A stretch of DNA of 64,000 bases from Pseudomonadota bacterium (GTDB lineage: Bacteria; Pseudomonadota; Alphaproteobacteria; Rhizobiales; Devosiaceae), in the NCBI GenBank assembly GCA_023391095.1, contig JAEWBN010000016.1, positions 157,458-221,457 of the forward strand, in the 5' to 3' direction. Positions 1-9,259 of this stretch are shown here, one piece after another; position 1 is the stretch's first letter; each line of letters begins with the position of its first letter. The position numbers and the translations under genes were made by a program. The notes below the pieces were generated by a model that saw only the letters and a program-made list of their open reading frames with translations, ran no database searches and was not told the DNA's origin.

Positions 1-2
1 TG

Positions 3-230
3 ATCAGTGCCCGCCGCGATCCCCTGATGACGCTGACGGAGCGGGAGCGCGATGTGTTGGGTGCCATGGCGGAAGGGCTGACCAATCGCGGCATTGCTCA
101 GCGCTTCGGGATCGGCGCCGGCACAGTCGAAAAGCATATCTCGGAGATCTTTTCCAAGCTGGGGCTGATCGAGCAGGGGCATGAACATCGGCGCGTCCTC
201 GCCGTGCTCCAATGGCTGCGCCAAAGTTAG
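3..230 (+). CDS. LuxR/NarL-type regulator, C-terminal part (cut by window start)
   Basis: The frame is open from the window edge, so the N-terminus (probably a receiver domain) is missing. The visible 75 residues form a GerE/LuxR helix-turn-helix: the motif LTERERDVL starts it, and AEGLTNRGIAQRF followed by GTVEKHISEIFSKL is the canonical recognition-helix region. The leading residues DPL before LT are usual in NarL/FixJ-type response regulators. It ends about 75 bases before the sensor kinase start and may be regulated separately. Target genes cannot be told from the sequence. Confidence 0.85.
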   Translation: MSARRDPLMTLTERERDVLGAMAEGLTNRGIAQRFGIGAGTVEKHISEIFSKLGLIEQGHEHRRVLAVLQWLRQS

Positions 231-304
231 GCGGCGGTTCGAGGCTCTTGCAACTTCGCGGCGCGCGCCGTCAAATGCCCCTTATTGCCGGATGGGAGAC
301 CGGC

Positions 305-2122
305 ATGGGAGGAAGCGCGCTGGTGGAGAGATCACGCTTTGGCCGCGTTGGTGTCTGGGTGCTGTTCGCGGCCCTGGTGGCGGTCGTGGCCAGCGCCAGC
401 TGGGGCTTTGCCCATCGCCAGGGCGTCGAGCGCCTGCGCAGCCTTGTGCAGGACCGCTTGACCGTCAACCTGCGTGCGGTGGAAAGCGAGATCGAACGGT
501 TCCGCTACCTGCCCGACGTGATCAGCAAGGATCAGCGCATCATCGAGCTCCTCGAGGCTACAGGCCCCGGGGCGATTGACGTTGCCAACGGGTATCTGCA
601 GGTGGTGCGCGCCATGTCCGGCGCGGACGAGCTTTATGTGATCGACCTGGCGGGCGAAACGCTGGCTGCCAGCAACTGGAACGAAGAGGGCAGCTTCGTC
701 GGTCACAATTACGGTTTCCGCCCCTATTTTACCGAGGCGATCGTCAATGGGGCAGGGCGGTTCTATGCGGTCGGTGTCACCACCGGGCGGCCGGGTTATT
801 TTCTCTCCAGCCGGGTTGTCCATGAAGATCGAACCATTGGCGTGGTCGTGGCCAAGGTGGATATGGGACCCTTGGCGCGCACCTGGGCGGAAGCGGGTGA
901 CCTCAGCGCGATTGCCGACCGGGAGGGGATTGTCTTTCTCTCGGGCGAGCCGCGATGGATCTATCGGCCGTTCCATCCCTTGCCGGCCGAGACGGTGGCG
1001 CTGCTCGATGCCGAGCGGCGCTATGACGGGATCGACCTGGCGCGGGCCGAGCCTCTGGCGCCGGTGACCAGCGGGGATGCCGATCCCACGATCCGGCTGG
1101 GCAACGAGCATTATCTGCTCGGGGTACGGGAGTTGCAACCGGATGGATGGCAAGTGCTGTCTGCCCTGCCGCTGGGACCGGTCGAGACAGAGGCGCGGCT
1201 GGTCGGCGGGTCAGCAGCGCTCGTTGCCATGCTGGCCCTGGCGGTGATGCTGTTTTTGCGCCAGCGCCAGCAATTGATCCGGATGAAGCTTGAACAGAAT
1301 GGGGTGCTCGAAGGACGCGTGGCGGAGCGAACGGCGGCGCTGGCCCATGAGGTCGAAGAGCGCAAGCGGGCTGAGCAGGACCTGCGGACCATGCAGGAGA
1401 GCCTTATCCATGCGGCCAAGCTTGCCGCTTTGGGCCGGATGTCGGCGGCCATCGTGCATGAGGTGAGCCAACCCCTCTCGGCGCTTGATAATACGCTGGC
1501 AGCGGCGGGGCTTCATGCCGAGCGGGATGCGCGGGCAGAAGTGCAGCGCAATCTGGTTTCGGCGCGATCCCTGCTCAAGCGGATGCAGCGCACCGTCAAG
1601 CATCTCAAGACGTTTTCCTCGCGGCGCGATGCGACCCCACCCGAGCCTGTTGACGCCAGCCAAGCCATCGAGGCGGCCATCGATATCGTCCAGCCCCGGG
1701 CGCGCGAACATGGGGTGGCCATCGGCTATAAACGCGACGGGGGCCTGCCAGCGGTCAGTGGCAACGCTATCCGGCTCGAGCAGGTGCTGATCAACCTTCT
1801 GCTCAATGCGGTCGATGCCAGCGTCGCCGCCAAGCAGGACCGGATCGAGGTGGCTGCCGCCATTTCGGGGGATGCGCTGCGGATCACCGTGTCGGACATG
1901 GGCGAGGGCATCAGCCCGGAAGTGCGGCAGCGGCTGTTCGAGCCGTTCTTTACCACCAAGACGACGGGGGAGGGCCTGGGACTGGGCCTGTCGATCAGCA
2001 AGACCATTATCGAGGAATTCGGCGGCAAGCTCAGCCTCGCGCCCATGGACGCGGGCGGGACAGAGGCCTTCGTGGAATTGCCCCTTTACGCGCAACAGCA
2101 AAGGCAGCTTGAACCGGCATGA
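305..2122 (+). CDS. DctB-like membrane sensor histidine kinase
   Basis: The 605-residue protein has the layout of the DctB family: a first membrane segment at about residues 14-34, a large periplasmic sensor region (about 40-295, double-PDC/Cache type expected), a second membrane segment at about 300-320, a coiled stretch, then a HisKA domain with the phospho-acceptor His near residue 385 in IVHEVSQPLSAL. An ATPase domain follows, with N box LINLLLNAVDAS and G boxes DMGEGIS and GEGLGLGLS. I chose ATG 305 because GGGAG lies just upstream; longer in-frame starts at 212 and 275 lack this. It overlaps the response regulator by four bases (ATGA), so the two are surely co-translated. The downstream TRAP genes suggest it senses the ligand they import; the ligand is unknown. 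Confidence 0.9.
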   Translation: MGGSALVERSRFGRVGVWVLFAALVAVVASASWGFAHRQGVERLRSLVQDRLTVNLRAVESEIERFRYLPDVISKDQRIIELLEATGPGAIDVANGYLQVVRAMSGADELYVIDLAGETLAASNWNEEGSFVGHNYGFRPYFTEAIVNGAGRFYAVGVTTGRPGYFLSSRVVHEDRTIGVVVAKVDMGPLARTWAEAGDLSAIADREGIVFLSGEPRWIYRPFHPLPAETVALLDAERRYDGIDLARAEPLAPVTSGDADPTIRLGNEHYLLGVRELQPDGWQVLSALPLGPVETEARLVGGSAALVAMLALAVMLFLRQRQQLIRMKLEQNGVLEGRVAERTAALAHEVEERKRAEQDLRTMQESLIHAAKLAALGRMSAAIVHEVSQPLSALDNTLAAAGLHAERDARAEVQRNLVSARSLLKRMQRTVKHLKTFSSRRDATPPEPVDASQAIEAAIDIVQPRAREHGVAIGYKRDGGLPAVSGNAIRLEQVLINLLLNAVDASVAAKQDRIEVAAAISGDALRITVSDMGEGISPEVRQRLFEPFFTTKTTGEGLGLGLSISKTIIEEFGGKLSLAPMDAGGTEAFVELPLYAQQQRQLEPA

Positions 2123-3468
2123 CCAGGGGACGGATCGCATTCATCGACGACGAGGTGCAGCTCTGCGAGGCGGCCGAGGAATGGCTGGGCGTGTCGGGGT
2201 TCGAGGTCACCACCTTCACCGATCCGGTTGCGGCAATGCGCAGGATCGAGGTGCACGCTTTCGAGGGCGTGGTGACCGACATGCGCATGCCGGGCGCAAG
2301 CGGGCAGGATGTGCTGGCCCATTTTGCCACCGCCGATCCTGACCTGCCGGTGGTATTGCTCACCGGACATGGCGATGTGGGCATGGCGGTCGAGGCCATG
2401 CGCGGGGGCGCCTATGACTTTATCGAGAAGCCCTATGATGCGGACCATCTGATTGCGGTGCTGGACCGGGCGGTAGAGCGTCGGCGCATGGGGGTTGAAC
2501 TGCGGCGCCTGCGGCAGATGGCGGGCGCAGAACTCGATACGCGCCTCGTTGGCATATCGGCGCCGATGGTGGCGTTGCGCCGCTCGATTGCACAGCTGGC
2601 CGATGTGGATGTCGATATTCTCCTCAATGGTGAGACGGGCGCAGGCAAGGAAGTGGTGGCGCGGGCGCTGCATGATTTCGGTCATCGCAGCAAAGGCCCG
2701 TTTGTGGCGATCAACTGTGCGGCCATCCCCGAATCCGTTTTCGAAAGCGAACTCTTCGGGCACGAAAAGGGGGCCTTTACCGGCGCGGCCGGGAGCCGTC
2801 TTGGCAAGCTCGAATTCGCCAAGGGTGGCACCGTTTTTCTGGACGAAATCGAATCCATGCCGCTGGCGCTGCAGGCCAAGGTGTTGCGTGCCATCCAGGA
2901 GCGCGAGGTCGAGCCGCTGGGCTCCAACAGCCTGCGGCAGCTGGACGTGCGGTTCATCGCCGCCACCAAAGCCGACCTCAAGGCGGAAAGCGATGCGGGG
3001 CGTTTCCGGGCCGATCTTTATTTCCGCCTCGCCACGGTGGAACTGGCCATACCGCCCCTGCGGGAGCGGCGTGAGGATATCCCGCTGCTCCATGCGCTTT
3101 TTGCCGGGGCCGCCGCCACCCGCTTCAACGTGGCAGCACCGGCGCCGCCGCCAAGGCTGATGCAGGCTCTGCAAAGGCAGGAATGGCCAGGCAATGTGCG
3201 CGAACTGAAGGCGGCGGCGGAGCGATTTGTGCTCGGTCTGGGCAGCCCGGTGCCGATGGCGACGGATGGAGCCGAGATGGGCAGCCTCAACGCGCGCGTG
3301 GCCCATTTTGAAGCCGAGGTCATCGCCGAAACGCTGAGGGCCTGTGGTGGCTCCAGCGCCGAGGCGGCACTCCGGCTGGGCGTACCGCGACGGACGCTCA
3401 ACGAAAAGATCGCCCGGTATGGATTGCGGGACGAGGCGAGCGGAAACTCGCCAGCCTCCGTCGCCTAG
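2119..3468 (+). CDS. DctD-like sigma-54-dependent response regulator
   Basis: This 449-residue NtrC-class activator has an N-terminal receiver with the phosphorylatable Asp near residue 54 (VVTDMRMPG). The central AAA+ sigma-54-interaction domain has Walker A GETGAGKE near 171, the sigma-54 contact loop GAFTGA near 218 and FLDEIE as Walker B. The C-terminal Fis-type helix-turn-helix ends with AALRLGVPRRTLNEKI. Its start overlaps the kinase stop (ATGA). A consensus sigma-54 promoter lies 70 bases past its stop, ahead of the TRAP transporter genes, which makes that operon its likely target. This mirrors DctB/DctD control of dicarboxylate transport, but here the transporter is a TAXI-type TRAP. 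Confidence 0.92.
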   Translation: MTRGRIAFIDDEVQLCEAAEEWLGVSGFEVTTFTDPVAAMRRIEVHAFEGVVTDMRMPGASGQDVLAHFATADPDLPVVLLTGHGDVGMAVEAMRGGAYDFIEKPYDADHLIAVLDRAVERRRMGVELRRLRQMAGAELDTRLVGISAPMVALRRSIAQLADVDVDILLNGETGAGKEVVARALHDFGHRSKGPFVAINCAAIPESVFESELFGHEKGAFTGAAGSRLGKLEFAKGGTVFLDEIESMPLALQAKVLRAIQEREVEPLGSNSLRQLDVRFIAATKADLKAESDAGRFRADLYFRLATVELAIPPLRERREDIPLLHALFAGAAATRFNVAAPAPPPRLMQALQRQEWPGNVRELKAAAERFVLGLGSPVPMATDGAEMGSLNARVAHFEAEVIAETLRACGGSSAEAALRLGVPRRTLNEKIARYGLRDEASGNSPASVA

Positions 3469-3537
3469 CGGGCGGATATTTGCCAGCCGGTGATCCTGCA
3501 GTAACAGAAAATGCCGGTTTTCCGGGGTTCCGGCGTT

Positions 3538-3553
3538 TGGCATGGGGATTGCA
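3538..3553 (+). promoter_or_regulatory. sigma-54 promoter of the TRAP operon
   Basis: The sequence TGGCATGGGGATTGCA has GG at -24 and GC at -12 separated by exactly ten bases, close to the consensus TGGCAC-N5-TTGCA. It lies 64 bases before the binding-protein start and directly follows the gene for a sigma-54 activator. Confidence 0.85.
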
Positions 3554-3617
3554 ATTGAACTGGGACAGCCGGTTGAGGAGCCGGCCGTCTTCATAATCAT
3601 GCTAGAGGAGGATCAGC

Positions 3618-4577
3618 ATGACCGTACTTTCCCCGCGTCTTTTGTCGGGCGTCCTGGCCACAACCATGGTGCTGGGAGCAGGCGTCGCTCCGGCGCAATC
3701 CCAGGAATTCATCAACGTGCTGACCGGCGGCACTTCGGGCGTTTATTACCCGCTGGGCGTGGCGCTGTCTGAAATCTATGCCGAAAATATCGATGGCGCC
3801 CGCACGCAGGTGCAAGCCACCAAGGCGTCGGTCGAAAACCTCAACCTGCTCCAGCAGGGCAAGGGTGAACTGGCCTTTGCCCTGGGTGACTCGGTCAAGG
3901 CCGGCTGGGATGGTGTCGAGGAAGCGGGTTTCCCCCAGCCCCTCACGGAAATCCGCGCCATTGCCGCGATCTACCCCAACTATGTGCAGATCGTCGCCAA
4001 TGCCGAGTCTGGCATCAAGACGCTCGAGGACCTCAAGGGCAAATCCATTTCGGTCGGGGCCCCCGCATCGGGCACCGAACTCAATGCCCGCGCCATCTTT
4101 GCGGCGGCCGGAATGAGCTATGAAGACATGGGCAAGGTCGAATACCTGCCCTATGCGGAATCGGCCGAACTGATCAAGAACCGCCAGCTTGACGCAACGC
4201 TGCAGTCCTCGGGGCTGGGCGTGGCCTTTATCCAGGATCTGGCCGCGACCATGCCGATCAACATCGTGGCGATTCCGGCCGATGTGGTCGAAACCATTGG
4301 CGCGCCCTATGTGGCCTCCACCATTCCGGCAGGCACCTATGATGGCCAGGCCGAGGATGTTTCCACTGCGGCCATCGGCAATATTCTGGTCACCCATGCC
4401 GGCGTCAGCGAAGAAACCGCCTACCAGATGACCAAGCTCATGTTCGAAAATCTCGACCGCATGATCGCCTCGCATTCGGCGGCCGCCGATATCGATCCGG
4501 CCGCGGCGCTGACGGGTCTTTCCATCCCGCTGCATCCGGGTGCCGAGCGCTACTATCGCGAAGCTGGACTGCTCTGA
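3618..4577 (+). CDS. TAXI-family TRAP transporter substrate-binding protein
   Basis: The 319-residue protein starts with a signal peptide (hydrophobic run to about residue 25, cleavage likely after APA near residue 26). The mature start is typical of the TAXI (TRAP-associated extracytoplasmic immunogenic) family: INVLTGGTSGVYYPLG, followed by VQATKASVENLNLL and GELAFALGDSV. The middle part IYPNYVQIVANAESGIKTLEDLKGK and the motif SVGAPASGTELNA fit the same family. It should bind a ligand in the periplasm and hand it to the fused permease encoded next. AGAGGAGG lies just ahead of the ATG. The ligand is not predictable; glutamate, 2-oxoglutarate or other carboxylates are known for relatives. Confidence 0.92.
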   Translation: MTVLSPRLLSGVLATTMVLGAGVAPAQSQEFINVLTGGTSGVYYPLGVALSEIYAENIDGARTQVQATKASVENLNLLQQGKGELAFALGDSVKAGWDGVEEAGFPQPLTEIRAIAAIYPNYVQIVANAESGIKTLEDLKGKSISVGAPASGTELNARAIFAAAGMSYEDMGKVEYLPYAESAELIKNRQLDATLQSSGLGVAFIQDLAATMPINIVAIPADVVETIGAPYVASTIPAGTYDGQAEDVSTAAIGNILVTHAGVSEETAYQMTKLMFENLDRMIASHSAAADIDPAAALTGLSIPLHPGAERYYREAGLL

Positions 4578-4698
4578 CCGTGTCGGCCTGCCGGGTCATC
4601 CGGCGGGCCGCATCCCGCGCTTAATCCGATTGCCATGATCCGTCCGCCAGCCCCTTGTGGACGCGGGCGCCTGCACGAGTTGTCTGGGAGGAGACTCG

Positions 4699-6810
4699 AT
4701 GTCGACTGCAACCACTGACGCCTTTCCCAATACCCCACCAGCCAGTGTCGAGGAGGCCGTCGAAGGCCTGCCGCCCGGTTTTGGCGTGGGCCTGATGGGC
4801 AAGATCGCCTTCGGCATCGCCATTGCTTTCTCGCTTTTCCAGATATGGACCGCCGCCTATGGCACGCTGCCCAGCCAGGTGGTGCGCGCCATGCATGTGG
4901 GCTTCCTGCTGCTGCTCGGCTTTGCGCTGTTCGGCAATCTGGTGGCCAAGACCCTTTGGGGCCGCATCTGGTTCTGGGGGCTGGGCATCGCCGGGTTCAT
5001 GACCGGGGTCTATAACTGGGTTTTCTATACCGACCTCATCAAGCGCAGCAGCTTCATGACCACGCTCGATATCGTGGTGGGAACGACGGCCATCGTGCTG
5101 GTCTTCGAAGGCGCCCGGCGGCTGATGGGGTGGCCTCTGGCCATCATTTCGGGGATTTTCCTCGCCTATTGTTTCTTCGGCCAGTATGCGCCGGGGCCGC
5201 TGGTGCATCGCGGCTATGACTTCACCCAGATCGTCGAGCATTTCGGCTTTGGCACCGAAGGCATCTACGGCACTCCGGTCTATGTCTCGGCCGCCTATAT
5301 CTTCATCTTCGTTGTGTTCGCGGCCTTCCTTGAAAAGGCGGGCATGATCGCGCTCTTCAACGATTTTGCGCTGGGGCTGGTCGGCGGATGGCGGGGCGGG
5401 CCGGCACAGGTGTGCACGCTGTCTTCGGCACTCATGGGCACGATTTCCGGGTCGGGCGTCGCCAATGTGGTGGCGAGCGGGCAGTTCACCATTCCACTGA
5501 TGAAGAAGTTCGGGTTTCGCTCTGCCTTTGCCGGCGGGGTCGAGGCGACGTCATCCATGGGGGGGCAGATCATGCCGCCGATCATGGGCGCCGTGGCCTT
5601 CATCATGGCCGAGACATTGAAGGTGCCCTATAGCAGCATCGTGCTGGCTGCCATCATCCCGGCGCTGCTCTATTTCGGCAATTGCTTCTGGATGGTGCAT
5701 CTGGAAGCCGGCAAGGCCCGCCTCCGGGGGCTGAGCAAGGACGAATTGCCCAATCCCTGGCATGCCGTGCGCGACCACTGGCCGCTTGTCTTGCCGCTGG
5801 CGGCGCTGGTTTATCTCCTTTTTGCCGGCTACACGCCGATCTTTGCGGGAACCATGGGCCTGGCGCTGGTGATCGTGCTGATCCTGGGCACGCCGCTGGC
5901 CGCCATGATCGGTCCGCGGGCCTTCCGCTATGCCTTCTGGATTGCACTGGGCCTGGCCTCGGCAGCCTTTCTGCGCTTTGGTGTCAACTTCCTCGTTATC
6001 GTCATCAGTGCACTGGTGCTGGCCTGCGCCATCACCAAGGGCGGCCGCCAGACCCTGCTGATCGTGCGGGACTCGCTGGCCGAGGGCGCGCGCAATGCCC
6101 TGCCCGTGGGGATCGCCTGTGCTGTCGTGGGCATTGTGATCGGCACGCTGACGCTGACCGGCATTGCCTCGACCTTTATCGGCGCGATCATCAATATCGG
6201 GGAAAACAACCTGTTCCTGTCGCTGGTCCTGACCATGCTGACCTGCCTGGTGCTGGGCATGGGCATTCCTACCATTCCCAACTACATCATTACTTCCTCG
6301 CTGGCGGGGCCGGCACTGCTGGAGCTGGGCGTGCCGCTTCTGGTCAGCCATATGTTCGTCTTCTATTTCGGCATCATGGCTGACCTCACCCCGCCGGTGG
6401 CGCTGGCCTGCTTTGCCGCGGCACCCATGGCCAAGACTTCGGGTCTCAAGATTTCTCTGCAGGCGACCAAGCTGGCCGCCGCCGGGTTCATCGTGCCCTT
6501 CATGGCCGTTTATACGCCCTCGCTGATGCTGCAGGATGGCGGGGCTATAGCCGAAACCTTCGGCTATCCGGTGGAAGTCATCTACATCATCGTCAAAGCC
6601 TGTTTCGGTATCGGACTGTGGGGGGCGGCGATTGTCGGGTTCCTGTTTGCGCCAATGAATGCCGTCGAACGGCTCCTGGCCTTTGCGGCGGGCCTGTTGC
6701 TCATTCTGGCGCTGCCGTTCACGGACGAGCTCGGCTTTGGGCTGGGCCTGCTGCTGGTCGGCTGGCTCTGGTGGCGGCGCGGTGCGGCCGCGCCACAGGC
6801 TGCCGCATGA
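4699..6810 (+). CDS. TRAP transporter fused permease (4TM + 12TM)
   Basis: The 703-residue integral membrane protein fuses the small (DctQ-like) and large (DctM-like) TRAP subunits, as is usual for TAXI systems. The N-terminal third has a few helices; the large part has many hydrophobic segments and family signatures such as GTISGSGVANVVASGQFTIP and MGGQIMPPIMGAVAFIMAE. A second copy-like half contains GMGIPTIPNYI and ADLTPPVALACFAAAP. ATG 4699 was chosen because GGGAGGAG lies eight bases upstream; an in-frame ATG at 4657 lacks a site. The stop overlaps the next gene's start (ATGA). It imports the ligand using an ion gradient in the inner membrane. Confidence 0.93.
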   Translation: MSTATTDAFPNTPPASVEEAVEGLPPGFGVGLMGKIAFGIAIAFSLFQIWTAAYGTLPSQVVRAMHVGFLLLLGFALFGNLVAKTLWGRIWFWGLGIAGFMTGVYNWVFYTDLIKRSSFMTTLDIVVGTTAIVLVFEGARRLMGWPLAIISGIFLAYCFFGQYAPGPLVHRGYDFTQIVEHFGFGTEGIYGTPVYVSAAYIFIFVVFAAFLEKAGMIALFNDFALGLVGGWRGGPAQVCTLSSALMGTISGSGVANVVASGQFTIPLMKKFGFRSAFAGGVEATSSMGGQIMPPIMGAVAFIMAETLKVPYSSIVLAAIIPALLYFGNCFWMVHLEAGKARLRGLSKDELPNPWHAVRDHWPLVLPLAALVYLLFAGYTPIFAGTMGLALVIVLILGTPLAAMIGPRAFRYAFWIALGLASAAFLRFGVNFLVIVISALVLACAITKGGRQTLLIVRDSLAEGARNALPVGIACAVVGIVIGTLTLTGIASTFIGAIINIGENNLFLSLVLTMLTCLVLGMGIPTIPNYIITSSLAGPALLELGVPLLVSHMFVFYFGIMADLTPPVALACFAAAPMAKTSGLKISLQATKLAAAGFIVPFMAVYTPSLMLQDGGAIAETFGYPVEVIYIIVKACFGIGLWGAAIVGFLFAPMNAVERLLAFAAGLLLILALPFTDELGFGLGLLLVGWLWWRRGAAAPQAAA

Positions 6811-7187
6811 GCCTTTGCGTCGCCTCGGCGGGCGGGGTTCTTGCCCTAGTGGCAGGGAGCTTTTCGCTGAGCTGGACCCATTCGGTGGAAAAGACCGAGT
6901 GGGTCGAGCAATGGCAGGTCGAAAGCGGCGAACTGCTGCTGGTTTCGGCCAAGGTCAAGGGCTCGGGTGCGGGGATCGAGCTGCCCGAGGATGCTGTCTG
7001 GGAGGGGGATGGCTGGCGCTATACGCCAAGTCTGCCAGCGCTTCCCAAGATCGTACTGGCCGCCTCAGGGATGACGCCGGGTGGCTGGTCGCTCTGCACC
7101 CCAGAGCAATGCGTGGTGCTTGGCGACAACCCGGGCGAGCCGGTGAGCATCTGGACGGCCGAGAGCTGTACGGGCCCTGTCCCTTAA
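6807..7187 (+). CDS. DUF1850 family protein
   Basis: A 126-residue protein with a hydrophobic N-terminus (probably an export signal or anchor), then the phrase LSWTHSVEKTEWVEQWQV that typifies DUF1850. Members of this family are commonly encoded next to TAXI-type TRAP permeases; the molecular role is unknown. The four-base ATGA overlap with the permease gene indicates translational coupling. Two cysteines in the C-terminal third (WSLCTPEQCVVLG) might form a disulfide outside the cytoplasm; that is inference. Confidence 0.8.
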   Translation: MSLCVASAGGVLALVAGSFSLSWTHSVEKTEWVEQWQVESGELLLVSAKVKGSGAGIELPEDAVWEGDGWRYTPSLPALPKIVLAASGMTPGGWSLCTPEQCVVLGDNPGEPVSIWTAESCTGPVP

Positions 7188-7199
7188 GCTGTCCTCTGG

Positions 7200-9095
7200 T
7201 CAGCCGGTGCGGAACTGCCACGGCTTGATGCCGAAGGTCTTGATGCGGGAGGCAAGGGTGGTCGGCTTGACGCCCAATAGGGCAGCGGCTCCGTCCTTAC
7301 CGGACACTCTGCCACCCGAAAGCCGCAGGGCATTCTCGATATCCTGCCGCTCGGCGGCGCGCCGGTCGCTCTCACGGCGCAGGGCCGGAGTGGAAGGCTT
7401 TGCGGCGTCCATGGACGCGCGCGGCTTGTCGCGCTCCGGGCGGCCTGTTTGCGGCAGGTCGATATGGAGCCGGCCATCCACAGCCAGGATAATGGCGCGC
7501 TCGAGCACGTTCTGCAGTTCACGGATATTGCCCGGCCAGTGATAGGCGGCGAGCCGCTCAATGTCGGCAGTGGCGATGCGCAGGTCCTTGCGGCCGCTGC
7601 GGCGCTGGGCGCTTTCGAGGAAATGTGCGGCGAGCAGCGGAATGTCTTCGAGCCGGTCGCGCAGCGGCACCAGTTCGATGGGAAAGACGTTGAGGCGGAA
7701 ATAGAGGTCGGACCGGAAGCGGCCTGCGGCCACTTCGGCCTGGAGGTCTCGGTTGGTCGCGGCGACGATGCGGACGTCCACCTCACGCGTCTTTTCCTCG
7801 CCGACGCGCTCATACTGGCTTTCCTGGAGGATGCGCAGAAGCTTGCCCTGGAGTTCGAGCGGAATTTCGCCGACTTCGTCGAGAAAGAGGGTGCCGCCAT
7901 GGGCGAGTTCAAACCGGCCGGCGCGGTCGCGCAGCGCCCCGGTAAAGGCGCCCTTGGCATGGCCGAAGAACTCGGATTCGAAGAGGTCTCGCGGAATGGC
8001 GGCGCAATTGACCCGGATCAGCGGACGGTCGCCGCGGCCGCTGGCTTCATGAATGGCGCGGGCCACCAGTTCCTTGCCGGTGCCCGATTCACCGGTGACC
8101 AGAACCGCCGCATCGGAATCGGCGACAAGTCCGATGCGCTTGCGTAAAACCTCGATGGCCATTGAACGGCCGACAATGCCGTGGTCGCGGTATTCCTTGC
8201 GAATCTCCTCCTGAAGGTAGGCATTCTCGAGCTCGAGCCGCTGCCGCAACTGGTCGTTTTCCCGCAGCGCGGCGCGCAGTTCCGCCTCTGCCTGGCGCCG
8301 CATGGTGACGTCGCGAAACACGATCACCGCGCCTACGATGACACCGCGCTCGCGAATGGGCGTGGAGGTATATTCAACTGGAAAGCTCGAGCCATCGCGG
8401 CGGAAGAAGACTTCGTCGTCCACCGTATGGACGGCGCCATCGCGGAAAGCCGCGTAGATGGGACAGTCTTCCTTGGGATAGTGCGAGCCGTCGCCATGAT
8501 GATGGTGGACACTTTCATGCATGCCCCGCCCCACCAATTCTTCTGCGGGCCAGCCCAGAAGCCGCTCCGCCGCGGGGTTGAGAAATGTGGTCTTGCCCTC
8601 GGCATTGACCCCATAAATGCCCTCGCCGGCGGCCTTGAGAATGAGCTGGTTCTCGCGCTCGATGTCCCGAAAGATCCGGTCGACGCGTTGCCACTCGGCA
8701 ATGCCGGCATCCTGGAAGCGGTTGGCGCCGGTATCGGTGGCGTGGCGGGCCTGTTCGTTGAGGTCGATTGCCGTCAGCACGATAAGCGTGCGCCCCGCCT
8801 CGTCTTCGATCCTGTCCCCCCGATATTCGACGTCGAGCTCGTGGCCGGCCGCGTGGCGGGGCTTGAGGTTGCGTGTCCAGTAAAAGCCCAGCGTCAGGAC
8901 AGCATCGCTGAAGACGACGAGCGCCGGAAGCTGGCCGGGATGGAGCGCGGAGAAGCGCGCGTCATTGAGCTCGCCGGGGGCGGCGCCGAAAAGGGTTTCG
9001 CCTGCCCGATTGATCCCCACGATGCGATCCGTCTGCGGATCAAGGGCGATCACGGCCAGTGAAGGTGGAGTGACACTGAGTGTATTGGCAAGCAT
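7200..9095 (-). CDS. PAS-domain sigma-54-dependent activator, likely regulator of the cyanate operon
   Basis: The 631-residue protein has an N-terminal PAS-like region (about 10-110), a clear second PAS (about 165-290; motif NPAAERLLGWPAEELVGR and then HYPKEDCPIY) and a short coiled linker. The AAA+ domain has GESGTGKE near 333 and GAFTGA near 383, with a Fis-type helix-turn-helix at the very end (AALLGVKPTTLASRIKTFG). There is no receiver domain, so it likely responds to a small molecule through PAS. ATG 9095 is the first start with a full PAS; the frame runs further upstream without domain support. It is transcribed away from the cyanate genes, whose sigma-54 promoter lies about 110 bases off, so it probably activates them. 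Confidence 0.88.
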   Translation of the reverse strand: MLANTLSVTPPSLAVIALDPQTDRIVGINRAGETLFGAAPGELNDARFSALHPGQLPALVVFSDAVLTLGFYWTRNLKPRHAAGHELDVEYRGDRIEDEAGRTLIVLTAIDLNEQARHATDTGANRFQDAGIAEWQRVDRIFRDIERENQLILKAAGEGIYGVNAEGKTTFLNPAAERLLGWPAEELVGRGMHESVHHHHGDGSHYPKEDCPIYAAFRDGAVHTVDDEVFFRRDGSSFPVEYTSTPIRERGVIVGAVIVFRDVTMRRQAEAELRAALRENDQLRQRLELENAYLQEEIRKEYRDHGIVGRSMAIEVLRKRIGLVADSDAAVLVTGESGTGKELVARAIHEASGRGDRPLIRVNCAAIPRDLFESEFFGHAKGAFTGALRDRAGRFELAHGGTLFLDEVGEIPLELQGKLLRILQESQYERVGEEKTREVDVRIVAATNRDLQAEVAAGRFRSDLYFRLNVFPIELVPLRDRLEDIPLLAAHFLESAQRRSGRKDLRIATADIERLAAYHWPGNIRELQNVLERAIILAVDGRLHIDLPQTGRPERDKPRASMDAAKPSTPALRRESDRRAAERQDIENALRLSGGRVSGKDGAAALLGVKPTTLASRIKTFGIKPWQFRTG

Positions 9096-9107
9096 GAACA
9101 CAAAGTA

Positions 9108-9142
9108 ACGAAAATTCGTCTTTTGGCGAAACGAAAAATCGT
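9108..9142. promoter_or_regulatory. Candidate activator-binding repeats in the divergent region
   Basis: ACGAA and its complement TTCGT recur here: ACGAA-AA-TTCGT at 9108-9119, another ACGAA at 9131-9135 and TCGT at 9139-9142. The cluster lies 60-110 bases before the cyanate-operon sigma-54 promoter, a usual distance for an upstream activating sequence, and next to the activator's own start. Binding is inference. Confidence 0.45.
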
Positions 9143-9205
9143 AGTTTTGCGAGATTTGCGTCGGCGCGAACCCAGTAACGCTTGGAAGCAGGGCCCTCGA
9201 GAACT

Positions 9206-9221
9206 TGGCATCATCCTTGCA
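9206..9221 (+). promoter_or_regulatory. sigma-54 promoter of the cyanate operon
   Basis: The sequence TGGCATCATCCTTGCA keeps GG and GC with a ten-base spacing. It lies 39 bases before the binding-protein start and is divergent from a sigma-54 activator gene. Confidence 0.87.
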
Positions 9222-9259
9222 ATGACAAGGCAAGATAAAGTTCAACCGGGGTGCCTTCC

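Noticed and set aside
2086..3600. 504-residue minus-strand frame opposite the DctD-like gene
   Set aside because: High-GC antisense shadow; the plus strand encodes a full AAA+ activator.
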